39,307 nucleotides of DNA from Dyadobacter luteus (GTDB lineage Bacteria > Bacteroidota > Bacteroidia > Cytophagales > Spirosomataceae). Below the pieces are notes generated by a model. The model was not told where the DNA came from, made no database searches, and saw only the letters and a program-made list of their open reading frames with translations. A program made the translations under genes and the position numbers. Numbering within the stretch: position 1 is the stretch's first letter; the number at the start of each line of letters is the position of its first letter. Below, piece after piece: positions 23,135 through 32,266 of the stretch. Where the stretch lies: positions 1 through 39,307 of the forward strand of contig NZ_QNUL01000040.1 of the NCBI RefSeq assembly GCF_003383615.1. The letters run 5' to 3'.

Positions 23135-24991
23135 CTACTTGGTATAGGCAACCTTGAAATAACGGTAATTACTGGCAGGCTCTGCGATTTTATAATTCAT
23201 AAATGTGTTGTCACTGCCTGTATGTAAGGTAACATGATTGGAAGGAGCCGGGATGGCTTTCTTATCATCAAATTTGAATTCCTTCAGATTTGCCTTTGCC
23301 AGTTTTATGTCCTCTGATTTGGGGTAATTCATAAAACCCTGCCTTTTGTCTTTATCGGCCTGAGATTGGTCGATCTCGAATTTAATTGGGAGAGTGTGCC
23401 AGGAAGCAACTGCTTCACCATTTTGAATGGCAGGACTCCATTTCGGCATACTCCAAACTACTCTTGTAGCTTCCTGATCCAGCCCGTATCCAATGCCTTT
23501 GATAATTTCAGTTTTTTGGATGTGGCCATATTCATTTACTACAAAAGATATAATTACAGTCCCGCTTATGTTAATATTTGCGGCCTTGGTTGGGTATTTG
23601 ACATTTCGTCCAATGTACTTCATCATCTCTTCTACGCCACCTGGATACTCTGCTTTTTGTTCAACTATTACATCCTTCTTAGTACTTCCTAAACTTTCGT
23701 TGCTGTTTCCGGTTCTATTTTTGACTGTTGGGTAAGTAACCACCACCACTTCCCCATATACATTCTCAGCAGACTGCAGCGTGATCTTATACTGAGCTTG
23801 CGTTTTTTTGACTTCGAATTCTGCACTTTGGTAGGATACATGACTCGCCACTAACGTACTATTAATCGGAACCTTGTCTAACTTAAAACGGCCGCTGTGA
23901 TCAGCGCTAACGCCTATTTTTGTATTTTTAATAATTATTGTTGCGTTCCCAACAGAAAGTCCGTTTTTGTTTACTATTTGTCCTTTAATATCAATAGTTT
24001 CGTCTGCCTTAACTGGCGTCTCAACGGTTTCTATAATCGGCTCGGCTATTTGTTGCGGAACATTTTTAGCCTCTTCTATGAGCATTTCTGGTTTAGAAAC
24101 AGATTCTGCTTCAATCATCATATGCTCACGTGCAGCGGTGAGGCTCACCACCAATAATAGAACAGGTAATATCATCAGGTACTTTCCCAGAAGCCACCGT
24201 GATGTGCGGTTTTTATAGATCATTTTGATTCGTGATTTTAAAAGTGAACTACTAAAAAACTGGTTGGTCAAAGATTGGACGGGCGAATGCATACCATAAC
24301 CAATGAGGAAAGTAGCGTAACGCTCTCTGTTTGGAACCTCTTCATCAGCAAGGAATTCATGTACTTCCTGCAAAGATTTTTTATAAAGCCATAACACAGG
24401 ATTGAACCAGAAAACGACTTTTAATAATTCAATAAGAATAATGTCATAGCTATGTTTTTGCCGGATGTGGACGAGCTCATGCCGGAGTACAGTATCAAGG
24501 TTTTCTTCGTAATCCTGCTGACTTACCATCAGCCATCTGAAAAATGAAAATGAGCCTTGCTGGTAGGTTGACAAGGGTAACAGTATGAGTGTATAGTCGT
24601 CGAAAGCCAGTTGCTCGTTCTTTCGAAGCAGATTTCTTATCGCGAAAAGTCCTTTTGCAAGCTGTAGGAAAAGAATTGCTGCACCGGCCAGATAAACGAC
24701 ATACAATAATTGTGTCCAGTCAAAAGAGGTTGTCTCTTCACCAGAGAAAACTATGGTGGTTTCAGGGTAAGTCATTAAATCCGGAACTTGTATTACCTGC
24801 GCGAGCGGTGCTACTGCAACAGTCTGCTCCGAAAAAGTGATTAACGGAACTGCAAACGAAGCCAGGAGTGATACCAGCAAATAGAGCCTGTTCCATTGAA
24901 AGAAAGTATGCTTTCTGAAAAACAGCCAGTAGCAGCCATAAAACAGTATCCAACATACATTTACTTTAGCGAGATAGAGGAGCGTTTCCAT
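23135..24991 (-). CDS. M56 (BlaR1-like) metallopeptidase sensor with TonB C-terminal domain
   Basis: A 618-aa protein, last of the blaI operon. The N-terminal part has membrane helices at about 5-25, 34-52 and 95-115. The zinc protease site is HELVH (171-175) with the downstream HEFLADE (211-217), and another helix lies at about 270-287. Then come a carboxypeptidase-like regulatory domain (334-408) and a TonB C-terminal domain (445-541, with SGTVIISFVVNEYGHIQ), followed by a tail of about 75 residues of no known type. BlaR1 proteins sense envelope signals and cleave the BlaI repressor. The attached domains suggest the sensor touches outer-membrane receptors (inference). It is a paralogue of the protein at 25030-26889 but lacks the plug-like tail. 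Confidence 0.9.
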   Translation of the reverse strand: METLLYLAKVNVCWILFYGCYWLFFRKHTFFQWNRLYLLVSLLASFAVPLITFSEQTVAVAPLAQVIQVPDLMTYPETTIVFSGEETTSFDWTQLLYVVYLAGAAILFLQLAKGLFAIRNLLRKNEQLAFDDYTLILLPLSTYQQGSFSFFRWLMVSQQDYEENLDTVLRHELVHIRQKHSYDIILIELLKVVFWFNPVLWLYKKSLQEVHEFLADEEVPNRERYATFLIGYGMHSPVQSLTNQFFSSSLLKSRIKMIYKNRTSRWLLGKYLMILPVLLLVVSLTAAREHMMIEAESVSKPEMLIEEAKNVPQQIAEPIIETVETPVKADETIDIKGQIVNKNGLSVGNATIIIKNTKIGVSADHSGRFKLDKVPINSTLVASHVSYQSAEFEVKKTQAQYKITLQSAENVYGEVVVVTYPTVKNRTGNSNESLGSTKKDVIVEQKAEYPGGVEEMMKYIGRNVKYPTKAANINISGTVIISFVVNEYGHIQKTEIIKGIGYGLDQEATRVVWSMPKWSPAIQNGEAVASWHTLPIKFEIDQSQADKDKRQGFMNYPKSEDIKLAKANLKEFKFDDKKAIPAPSNHVTLHTGSDNTFMNYKIAEPASNYRYFKVAYTK

Positions 24992-25029
24992 GACTTATAT
25001 TAGTTGAGGCTGTTAATTTTTTAAATCAT

Positions 25030-26889
25030 TCAGCGAACTTCTTTTGAAGTAACAAGTATGACGCCGTTTGCCCCCTTTTTGCCATATATTGCCGTGGCTG
25101 ACTGATCCTTTAGCACTGAAATACTTTGGATTTTATTAGGGTCAAGTTTGTCCAAGGCGTTCTTTTCTTCTAAAATGACACCGTCCACAACAACCAGTGG
25201 CTGTACGTCAGGATTAAAATTCTTTCTACCTCTTATTCTGACTTTTGTTTTCGAGGCATCTTTCTGGAAATAAATAGCATTGGTGTCTTTTCCCTTATCT
25301 CTATGAGTAATTGATTGGTCGGAAATTACATGAGTTGCTTTTGCTGATTTTTTATCTTCTTCCAACTGGAACATTATTGGCAGATTGTATTTCACACTCA
25401 CCGTTTTTCCATCCTGCATTCCAGGTGTCCATTTAGGAAATTTGGATACCACACGTACGGCTTCTTCATCACACCCAAAGCCGATCCCTTTCAGAACTGT
25501 TACATCACTTATAGTACCGGATGCATCTACGATGAAGCTAATAAAGACTCTGCCGCTTACATTGGCATCTGATGCTGCTTTAGGATATTTGATATTATCA
25601 CCTAAAAACTGGAACATCGCTTTCACGCCGCCGGGAAAGGTCGGTTGCTGTTCTACTGCCATGAATACTTTTCCTCCAACAGGATTCTCTAATGTTTGCA
25701 CCTTAACATCTGCATTGGTTGCCGATTGAGAGGGATCGGAAATGTCTTCAGACACAGGAACCAGCGCAATGCCTTGGTTAGCCATTCCTTTGAGTTCAAT
25801 GGTTTGGGTATGAAAGCCGTCAAAACTTGCGATAAGAGAACCGTAAGCCGGTGCTTCAATTTCAAAATGGCCGTCTGCATCGGTACTGGTGCCTCGTTGT
25901 AACCCTTCAACCAGAATGCTGGCTCCGGGAATGGCCAATTTATCTTTCTGATTTACCACCCAGCCTTCAACTTTAATGGTTTTGGTTGAGTCCATTTCCT
26001 GCCCGGGAAGACCGGAGCTGGTTTCAGAAAAATTCTTTTTGATGCGTTCGCAACCTGCAATAAGTAGCGCAACTGCACTTATAAACGTAAATGCAAGCAG
26101 GTAGGAAGAGCGCAGCCATTTAGATGATCTGCTTTTGTAAATCATTTGGATACGCCCTTTTAATTGTGAAGGCTTGAAAAAATGATTTGTTAGTGCAGCT
26201 ATTGGTGCATTCAGGGAATAGGCAAGAAGGAACTTCGCATAGACCTCGCGGTTTGGAGCTGCTTCATCGGCCAGGTATTCGTGAACCTCCTGCAATGAAT
26301 GTTTATAACCTTTGAGAACAGGGTTGAACCAGAAAATCATGCTCAGGATTTCGACAAACAATATATCATAACTATGTCTTTGTGCAGTATGTACCATTTC
26401 GTGTCTGAGAATAGCATCAAAATGAAGTTCATAATCATTCCTGTTAACCACAATCCACTTCAAAAATGAGAAAGATCCTATTTCGTTCGAGTCGATCAGA
26501 ACTACTTTACAATCTTCCAATTCAATAATTTCCCCGACTTTAATGTATTGGTATAGCTGCCGGATGTTATTAAAGAATACCAAAGCTCTGCGGCCAACAG
26601 CCAGGAGATAGAAAAAGATAAAAGCGTTGAGCCAGGTAAAAACGGAAACTTCCTCAGGTTGGTAAGATGAAACAGAATACGTTGCCGCACTTACTGTGTA
26701 CATCACAGGCATCTCCGGAGCCGACTCCGGATACACTACCAAAGGAAGCAGAAACGATGCCAGTAAAGACCCAAGCAGATATGCTCTGTTCCAAACAAAG
26801 AAGGTTTGCTTGCTCAGAAATAACTGATAACAAGCATAGAACAGAATCCAGAATAAACTCACTTTTCCGATATATAGCAGCATTTCCAT
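25030..26889 (-). CDS. M56 (BlaR1-like) metallopeptidase sensor with TonB and SusC-plug-like domains
   Basis: A 619-aa protein. Membrane helices are followed by the zinc site HEMVH (163-167) and HEYLADE (203-209), then a further helix (about 264-280). A carboxypeptidase-like regulatory domain (306-380) and a TonB C-terminal domain (415-508, SGRVFISFIVDASGTIS) follow. The C-terminus (about 548-616) reads like a SusC plug: PLVVVDGVIL, IQSISVLKDQSATAIYGKKG, ANGVILVTSK. It therefore joins protease, TonB and plug modules that normally lie in separate proteins. It starts 12 nt after blaI ends, so both come from the operator-controlled promoter. Its signal and target are unknown. Confidence 0.9.
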   Translation of the reverse strand: MEMLLYIGKVSLFWILFYACYQLFLSKQTFFVWNRAYLLGSLLASFLLPLVVYPESAPEMPVMYTVSAATYSVSSYQPEEVSVFTWLNAFIFFYLLAVGRRALVFFNNIRQLYQYIKVGEIIELEDCKVVLIDSNEIGSFSFLKWIVVNRNDYELHFDAILRHEMVHTAQRHSYDILFVEILSMIFWFNPVLKGYKHSLQEVHEYLADEAAPNREVYAKFLLAYSLNAPIAALTNHFFKPSQLKGRIQMIYKSRSSKWLRSSYLLAFTFISAVALLIAGCERIKKNFSETSSGLPGQEMDSTKTIKVEGWVVNQKDKLAIPGASILVEGLQRGTSTDADGHFEIEAPAYGSLIASFDGFHTQTIELKGMANQGIALVPVSEDISDPSQSATNADVKVQTLENPVGGKVFMAVEQQPTFPGGVKAMFQFLGDNIKYPKAASDANVSGRVFISFIVDASGTISDVTVLKGIGFGCDEEAVRVVSKFPKWTPGMQDGKTVSVKYNLPIMFQLEEDKKSAKATHVISDQSITHRDKGKDTNAIYFQKDASKTKVRIRGRKNFNPDVQPLVVVDGVILEEKNALDKLDPNKIQSISVLKDQSATAIYGKKGANGVILVTSKEVR

Positions 26890-26901
26890 GGCTGATAGCT
26901 T

Positions 26902-27276
26902 TTATTGTTCGTCTTTATGGTCGTTGATCAACTTCATAATTTCATCCAGATCTCTGGATTTCAGATCGTTTTCCTTTACGAAGAAAGAAACCAGATTCGG
27001 TAGTGAATTGCCGAAGTAGTTGCTCATCAGATTCTGGACTTCAAAGCGCTTGTACTCTTCTTCGGTAATCAGCGGATAATATTCGTGCGTTTTACCATAG
27101 GCTGTGTAACCTACCACTTCCTTTTTTTCAAGAATACGAATTATGGTGGATACGGTATTATAGGCAGGTTTAGGCTCAGGCATTTCAGCAAGAATATCCT
27201 TGACGAATGCCTTTTTCAGTTGCCAGAGAATTCTCATGATCTCTTCTTCTGCTCTGGTAAGGGTACGTATTTCCAT
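26902..27276 (-). CDS. BlaI/MecI/CopY family repressor
   Basis: A 124-aa winged-helix repressor (domain about 5-70), with the recognition helix near PAYNTVSTIIRILEKK (38-52) and a C-terminal dimerisation and cleavage region. In the BlaI/BlaR1 scheme the M56 protein is activated by a signal and cleaves the repressor, freeing the promoter. It is the first gene of the operon with two M56 sensors and lies behind two dyad operators, so it should repress itself and both sensors. Confidence 0.95.
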   Translation of the reverse strand: MEIRTLTRAEEEIMRILWQLKKAFVKDILAEMPEPKPAYNTVSTIIRILEKKEVVGYTAYGKTHEYYPLITEEEYKRFEVQNLMSNYFGNSLPNLVSFFVKENDLKSRDLDEIMKLINDHKDEQ

Positions 27277-27320
27277 GATATAGTATTAAATGAAGACTTG
27301 TTTGGATAAGTAAATGTAAG

Positions 27321-27354
27321 ACTATTTTTTTAGTTTCAAAACTATTTTATTAGT
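27321..27354 (-). promoter_or_regulatory. blaI operator pair with embedded -7 box
   Basis: Two dyads of the form ACTA-N6-TAGT lie at 27321-27334 and 27341-27354, 20 bp apart centre to centre, which puts two BlaI-type dimers on the same face of the helix. Between and overlapping them the - strand reads TAGTTTTG (27344-27337), an exact -7 box, with a start expected near 27330 inside the first dyad. Bound repressor would cover both elements. Confidence 0.75.
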
Positions 27355-27366
27355 TATTCTATAAAA

Positions 27367-27391
27367 GGGGTAAAGGGTTATGGGCAAAGGG
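27367..27391 (+). other. G-quadruplex motif
   Basis: Four G tracts (27367-27370, 27375-27377, 27382-27384, 27389-27391) are separated by 4-nt loops TAAA, TTAT and CAAA, fulfilling the G3+N1-7 rule. It lies just upstream of the blaI operators. A role is not shown. Confidence 0.5.
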
Positions 27392-27410
27392 TATTGAGGC
27401 CTGGAACAAA

Positions 27411-27482
27411 GGGGACATAGAGCTTAGGGAAAGGGGCAAAGAGGAGGTCTACTCAATCCCCCTGCCCTTATCTCTATGCCCC
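27411..27482. repeat. Imperfect inverted repeat with CATAGAG ends
   Basis: GGGGACATAGAG (27411-27422) faces CTCTATGCCCC (27472-27482), with G/A-rich and C/T-rich interiors that also partly pair. The same CATAGAG/CTCTATG words bound the adjacent pyruvate kinase terminator (27512-27518, 27538-27544), so the pair may be two copies of one palindromic repeat. No gene lies in 27355-27502. Confidence 0.55.
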
Positions 27483-27502
27483 AATCACTCTGCCCTGCGC
27501 GC

Positions 27503-27547
27503 AAAAAAAGGCATAGAGCCAAGAGCTACGCTCTTATCTCTATGCCT
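27503..27547 (-). terminator. Strong terminator of pyruvate kinase gene
   Basis: AGGCATAGAG (27509-27518) pairs with CTCTATGCCT (27538-27547), with an inner stem AAGAGC/GCTCTT (27521-27526, 27530-27535). On the - strand seven T follow. It lies 35 nt past the pyk stop. Confidence 0.92.
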
Positions 27548-27581
27548 AATGCTCAAAGCCCTTTGCTTAAGCGCTTTGCTT

Positions 27582-29021
27582 TTATTCTACAATGCTCAGC
27601 TTAACAGTATTGGTTTTGCGGTGTTTAGAAACCGGCATGCTCAATGTATTAATGAATACATCACCTTTCTGTAATTCACCTTTTTCAAGAAGGAAAGATT
27701 TGATGTCTTCAATCAGGTCATCAGTAGTAACTCCCTGATCACGATCGTAATAGAATACTTTCGTTCCCCAATACAGTGCAAGTTGGTTCATCAATACTTT
27801 ATTCGAAGTAAAGATCAGTAATCCTGCTTTCGGACGGTGGTGAGAAAGACGGAATGAGGTATATCCTGAGCGGGTGATCCCGATGATAGCAGCAGCATGC
27901 GTATCACGTGCCAGACGGCATGCACTCATTACTACGTTATCATTCAGTTTATCAGCACCAGGACTTTCGTTTACAAAAGCGTGGTATTTGAAATAAACGC
28001 TGTCTGTAGAAGATTCGATTTTTTCAATAGTACGGCTCATACTTTCCACCGCTAATACAGGGTATTTTCCTGAAGCAGTTTCAGCACTTAGCATTACTGC
28101 ATCAGCACCATCCAATACAGAGTTGGCTACGTCGCTCAGCTCGGCACGTGTAGCACGTGGGCTTTCGATCATGCTTTCCAGCATTTGGGTAGCAACAATT
28201 ACAGGCTTTCCTGCTTTGTTACATTTCTCAACGATCATTTTCTGGATCATCGGAACCTCTTCTGCAGGAAGTTCAACCCCGAGGTCACCACGAGCAACCA
28301 TGATTGCGTCAGTCGCTTCGATGATCTCATCGATGTTTGCGATAGCTTCAGGTTTTTCGATTTTAGCGATAAGACGGGCAGATTTACCTTTGTTCTGGAT
28401 ATATTCCTTCACTTTAAGTACTTCTGATGCTGTTCTTACAAAAGAAAGGGCAACCCATTCAACATCATGCTCCAGACCAAAATCAAGATCTTCGTAATCT
28501 TTAGCAGTAACAGATGGCATAGAAACCCTTGTATTCGGCAAGTTTACGCCTTTCTTAGATTTTAGATATCCGCCGTATATAACTTCTGTAACTACATCAG
28601 AACCATCAATGCCTGTAACCAATACTTCCAGTTTACCATCGTCCATTAAAACGCGGTCACCGATTTTTACATCATTGTACATTCCATCGTAGGGAGTGCT
28701 TACTTTTTCAGCAGTTCCCAATACTTCGGTGTTAGACAGAATCAGTTTATTTCCCGCTTCGATCAGTACGCCGTCTTTTTCAGCAACCAGACCGATACGG
28801 ATTTTTGGTCCTTGTAAATCCTGCAGAATGGCAAGATTGTACCCGAACTCTTCATTTATTTCACGAATTGTAGTAAGTCTGGCCAAATGATCGGCATGTG
28901 TGCCATGAGAAAAATTGAGGCGAAATACGTTAACTCCGGCTTTGGCCAATGCGAGAAGCATTTCTTTGCTTTCTGACGTAGGACCGACGGTAGCAACGAT
29001 TTTGGTTTTCTTGGAAGACAT
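27582..29021 (-). CDS. pyk: Pyruvate kinase
   Basis: Converts phosphoenolpyruvate and ADP to pyruvate and ATP, the last step of glycolysis. At 479 aa it has the usual bacterial length. Visible motifs are RLNFSHG (34-40), the B domain about 72-170, the catalytic lysine in LIAKIEKPEA (about 217-226), MVARGDLGVE (241-250), ATQMLESMI and MLSAETASGKYP (310-321). It lies 31 nt after priA ends, in the same direction, so the two may share a transcript that stops at the strong terminator. Confidence 0.98.
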   Translation of the reverse strand: MSSKKTKIVATVGPTSESKEMLLALAKAGVNVFRLNFSHGTHADHLARLTTIREINEEFGYNLAILQDLQGPKIRIGLVAEKDGVLIEAGNKLILSNTEVLGTAEKVSTPYDGMYNDVKIGDRVLMDDGKLEVLVTGIDGSDVVTEVIYGGYLKSKKGVNLPNTRVSMPSVTAKDYEDLDFGLEHDVEWVALSFVRTASEVLKVKEYIQNKGKSARLIAKIEKPEAIANIDEIIEATDAIMVARGDLGVELPAEEVPMIQKMIVEKCNKAGKPVIVATQMLESMIESPRATRAELSDVANSVLDGADAVMLSAETASGKYPVLAVESMSRTIEKIESSTDSVYFKYHAFVNESPGADKLNDNVVMSACRLARDTHAAAIIGITRSGYTSFRLSHHRPKAGLLIFTSNKVLMNQLALYWGTKVFYYDRDQGVTTDDLIEDIKSFLLEKGELQKGDVFINTLSMPVSKHRKTNTVKLSIVE

Positions 29022-29052
29022 AGATTAATTAGCAGTATGGAATAAATTTACT

Positions 29053-31548
29053 TTATATACAATCCACGTCGATGACGATATGGATACTTTTTAATGTTTT
29101 ATCGGAGAGCACGTCAATCACTTTTTCCTGGACGAATGACTTTGCCGCCCTAAAATTAATCTTTTCTCGCTCAATTTTAATGAGAATGTCGAACAAAAAC
29201 TGATTTCTCACCCTTTCGACCAGAGGGGGCTGTGGTCCCAACACCCTGCCGGTTCCCAAATTTTCCACCAGTTTGCCTGCTAACTTATCTGCTGCTCTTC
29301 GCGCTGTGGTGGCATCCAGATGTTTAACAGTGATTTTGATCAGGCGCGTATAGGGCGGATAGTGGAATTTTTCACGCTCAGGTAATTCAGCGTTATACAT
29401 ACCGATATAATCGCCGTTGACCACGAAATCGAGTAATTTCTGAGCGGGATTGGCAGTTTGGATCAGTACTTTACCAGGTTTGTCTGCGCGTCGTCCGGCT
29501 CTCCCGCTTACCTGAGTCAGCATTTGAAATGCACGTTCCGAGGCACGGAATTCCGGAAAATGAATCATGCGGTCAGCATCAAAAATACCAACGATACTTA
29601 CATTGTCGAAGTCAAGGCCCTTACTGACCATCTGAGTGCCAACTAATATATCTATCCCGCCGTCTTCAAATTCCTGTATAATCTGCTGATATGCATTTTT
29701 AGCTCGTGTGGTATCCAGGTCCATCCGTTGTACGCGCGCGGCAGGAAGCAAGAGATTGAGCTCTTCTTCGATTTTTTCAGTTCCAAAACCCATCGTCTTC
29801 ACTTTGGGCGATCCGCAACTCGGACAAATACGCGGAACTTCCTCTTTATGCCCGCAGTAATGGCAGCGTAGTTCGCCCACTTTCATGTGGTAAGTAAGGC
29901 TCACATCACAATTGGAACATTCAGAAATCCAGTTGCATTCCTCACATTGTAAGTAGGGAGAATATCCCCGCCTGTTCTGAAAAAGAATTGTTTGCTCTTT
30001 ATTCCGAATATTGTTTTCAAGGTTTTCAATCAAAACGGAAGAAAATTCATTCTTCATTTTTTTTGATTTTTTCTCCTTTTTGATGTCAATCAGCTCGAAG
30101 GTGGGTAGAGCAGCATTTCCGAATCGTTCAGTCATTTCTACCAAGCCATATCTTCCTTGTTGTGCGTGAAAATAACTTTCCATGGAAGGTGTTGCCGAAC
30201 CGAGCAGTACTTTTCCCTTATGCATATAAGCCATGACGATAGCTACATCGCGTGCATTGTAACGTGGGGCTGGGTCATGCTGTTTGTAAGATGTTTCATG
30301 TTCTTCATCAACGATGATGAGTCCCAGGTTATCGAAAGGAAGAAATATAGCAGAGCGTACGCCTACCACAAACTGAAACTTGCCGTCCAGAATCCCCTTC
30401 CAAACTTCCACTCGCTCATTGTCCGAGAATTTGGAGTGGTATATACCCATTACGTCACCGAACACCTTTCTAAGCCTGACTACGATTTGTGTTGTAAGTG
30501 CGATTTCAGGTAATAGAAACAATACCTGAGAACCACTTTCAAGTGCCTGCCTGATCAGCTCAATGTAAACTTCTGTCTTCCCGCTTCCGGTAATTCCATG
30601 AAGCAGTACCACTTCCTTATCGGCAAAATGATCATAAATCTTGGTAGATGCTTTTTGCTGAGATTCAGTCAGCTTTATTTCTACTGATGTTCCAACAGGA
30701 ATATCATCGAAGCGTGAAACAAAGATTTCAAATTGTTCGAAAATACCTTTTTTAATCAGTGTTTGAAGTGCCGAGTCTGATAAGCCATCGTTTTGTGAGA
30801 AAATGGACTTATCCAGTCCCTTCAGATTCAGATCCGAATTGTTAAATACCGGCACATGAGAAAGATAACGAAGTAAAATCTCTTGTTGCTTTGGAACTTT
30901 GTCAAGCGAGGAAGTTAACTGCACCAATGCGTCATTGTCCAGAAAGCCTGGCGTAAGACGTACCTTTTTTGCTACTTTCGGTTTGTATTTTTCTTTAACT
31001 TCTTCAAAAAGGATGACGGCTCTTTTCCCAACCAGTGACTTTATTAAGGAGGTGATATTGTTTTTCTGTACAAGTCTTTCAATTTCTTCGTATGAGAGTG
31101 TCTGGTGCTTTTTGATCTCATCCACTACCACGTGTTCCAAATCTGTAAGCAGATCGTAATATTCAAATTCGGGATTGAACTGAATGCGTGACTGACTTGT
31201 GATTTTGAGTCCGGCAGGTAGCGCTACATTGAGTACTTCTCCAATGTTGCACAGATAATAGTCGGCTACCCAGTTGAATAGCTCCAGCTGGCGGGTGGTC
31301 AGAATAGGCTGCTCATCCAGTAATTCCAGAATATACTTGGCCTGATACTTAACAGGAGGTGTAGTATGCAAATGTGCTACAGCGGCGGTTAGTACCCTTT
31401 TCTGGCCAAACTGCACAATCACTCGTGCTCCGACTTTTATCATCCCGCTCATTTCCCTTGGCACTCTGTACGTAAACAGAGATGGGATGGGAACGGGCAG
31501 GATCAGGTCTGCGAATAAAGTATTTTCTTCCTCAAAAAGGGAGGTCAT
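29053..31548 (-). CDS. priA: Primosomal replication-restart helicase PriA
   Basis: A 3'-5' DNA helicase that reloads the replisome at stalled forks. ATG 31548 (MTSLFEEENTLF) is chosen, giving 831 aa; the longer frame needs a TTG. An N-terminal 3'BD and winged-helix part is followed by the helicase lobes with Walker A GITGSGKT (318-325) and DEEH (414-417). The zinc-binding cluster has eight Cys (535, 538, 544, 547, 562, 565, 575, 578), all present. It is about 100 residues longer than E. coli PriA, mainly in the N-terminal half, as in other Bacteroidota. Confidence 0.97.
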   Translation of the reverse strand: MTSLFEEENTLFADLILPVPIPSLFTYRVPREMSGMIKVGARVIVQFGQKRVLTAAVAHLHTTPPVKYQAKYILELLDEQPILTTRQLELFNWVADYYLCNIGEVLNVALPAGLKITSQSRIQFNPEFEYYDLLTDLEHVVVDEIKKHQTLSYEEIERLVQKNNITSLIKSLVGKRAVILFEEVKEKYKPKVAKKVRLTPGFLDNDALVQLTSSLDKVPKQQEILLRYLSHVPVFNNSDLNLKGLDKSIFSQNDGLSDSALQTLIKKGIFEQFEIFVSRFDDIPVGTSVEIKLTESQQKASTKIYDHFADKEVVLLHGITGSGKTEVYIELIRQALESGSQVLFLLPEIALTTQIVVRLRKVFGDVMGIYHSKFSDNERVEVWKGILDGKFQFVVGVRSAIFLPFDNLGLIIVDEEHETSYKQHDPAPRYNARDVAIVMAYMHKGKVLLGSATPSMESYFHAQQGRYGLVEMTERFGNAALPTFELIDIKKEKKSKKMKNEFSSVLIENLENNIRNKEQTILFQNRRGYSPYLQCEECNWISECSNCDVSLTYHMKVGELRCHYCGHKEEVPRICPSCGSPKVKTMGFGTEKIEEELNLLLPAARVQRMDLDTTRAKNAYQQIIQEFEDGGIDILVGTQMVSKGLDFDNVSIVGIFDADRMIHFPEFRASERAFQMLTQVSGRAGRRADKPGKVLIQTANPAQKLLDFVVNGDYIGMYNAELPEREKFHYPPYTRLIKITVKHLDATTARRAADKLAGKLVENLGTGRVLGPQPPLVERVRNQFLFDILIKIEREKINFRAAKSFVQEKVIDVLSDKTLKSIHIVIDVDCI

Positions 31549-31636
31549 TGGATTTGGGGGCAAAACTGTCTGTATTTGGAATGCGGTTTAAAGTTAATTA
31601 TTCTGCAATCCCTCATGTATCAGTCAGATTGAATAA

Positions 31637-31936
31637 CTATGAATATTTCTTCTTTTTCGGATGCTGCCGTGTATCAAAAACAGCAATTATTAAAATTCGA
31701 CTTTGTGTAATGCGGTAGAGAAGTAAGTTATGTTTGGTAATAACAGCTTCTCTGACAGCATTATTGATGGATACTTGTCTGAATAGTTGCGGATGCTCTG
31801 AAATCAGTTGAACAACGCGATCCATTCTTATTATGAAATCTTTAACAACCTGGTGGCTCCAGTTTTTCCGGAGATACTGTATTACTTCTTCAAGATTGTT
31901 CAGCGAGCGTGGAGACCAGATTACATCTAAAGCCAT
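31637..31936 (-). CDS. ParE/RelE-type toxin
   Basis: A 99-aa protein of the ParE/RelE superfamily, with VIWSPRSLNNLEEVIQYLR at the start, IRMDRVVQLISEHPQLFRQV in the middle and the closing strand ILIIAVFDTRQHPKK. ParE members block gyrase; RelE members cut mRNA, and the sequence alone does not decide. The gene overlaps the antitoxin gene by 10 bp (31927-31936), the usual coupling of such pairs. Confidence 0.9.
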   Translation of the reverse strand: MALDVIWSPRSLNNLEEVIQYLRKNWSHQVVKDFIIRMDRVVQLISEHPQLFRQVSINNAVREAVITKHNLLLYRITQSRILIIAVFDTRQHPKKKKYS

Positions 31937-32157
31937 TTCTTATAAATATCCATGACCTGCTCATGTGGAACACCTATTCCGGCTTCTATTTGATCCATAG
32001 ATTCTTTCGCGTCAGCTATCACCTTATCGGATAAGTCTCCCCAATCTTCTTTCGAATCGAAATCCTTAAATACTGACTTTATTGCATCAATAATATTTTG
32101 ATCCTCAGTATCCAAAACTCTTTTAGCCAATTCTATTTTTTCTATTTGCAGATCCAT
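31927..32157 (-). CDS. Antitoxin partner of ParE-type toxin
   Basis: A 76-aa acidic protein, mostly helical (QIEKIELAKRVLDTEDQNII then the GVPHEQVMDIYKKWL tail), immediately upstream of and overlapping the ParE-type gene. Size, charge and gene order match the Bacteroidota antitoxins paired with ParE-like toxins. No separate DNA-binding fold is obvious in the sequence. Confidence 0.85.
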   Translation of the reverse strand: MDLQIEKIELAKRVLDTEDQNIIDAIKSVFKDFDSKEDWGDLSDKVIADAKESMDQIEAGIGVPHEQVMDIYKKWL

Positions 32158-32266
32158 GGTCTCACATTTAAATTACGAACTTGATTCAGAAGCTAAACTA
32201 AGTTGAGATATTAAACGAAAGGGATTTTGTTGTTTTATCGACGAGATCACCATTCCTCAGGTAAAG

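Noticed and set aside
28123..28497. 124-aa + strand frame inside pyruvate kinase
   Set aside because: Shadow frame across the catalytic core of pyk. No initiation signals or domain pattern.
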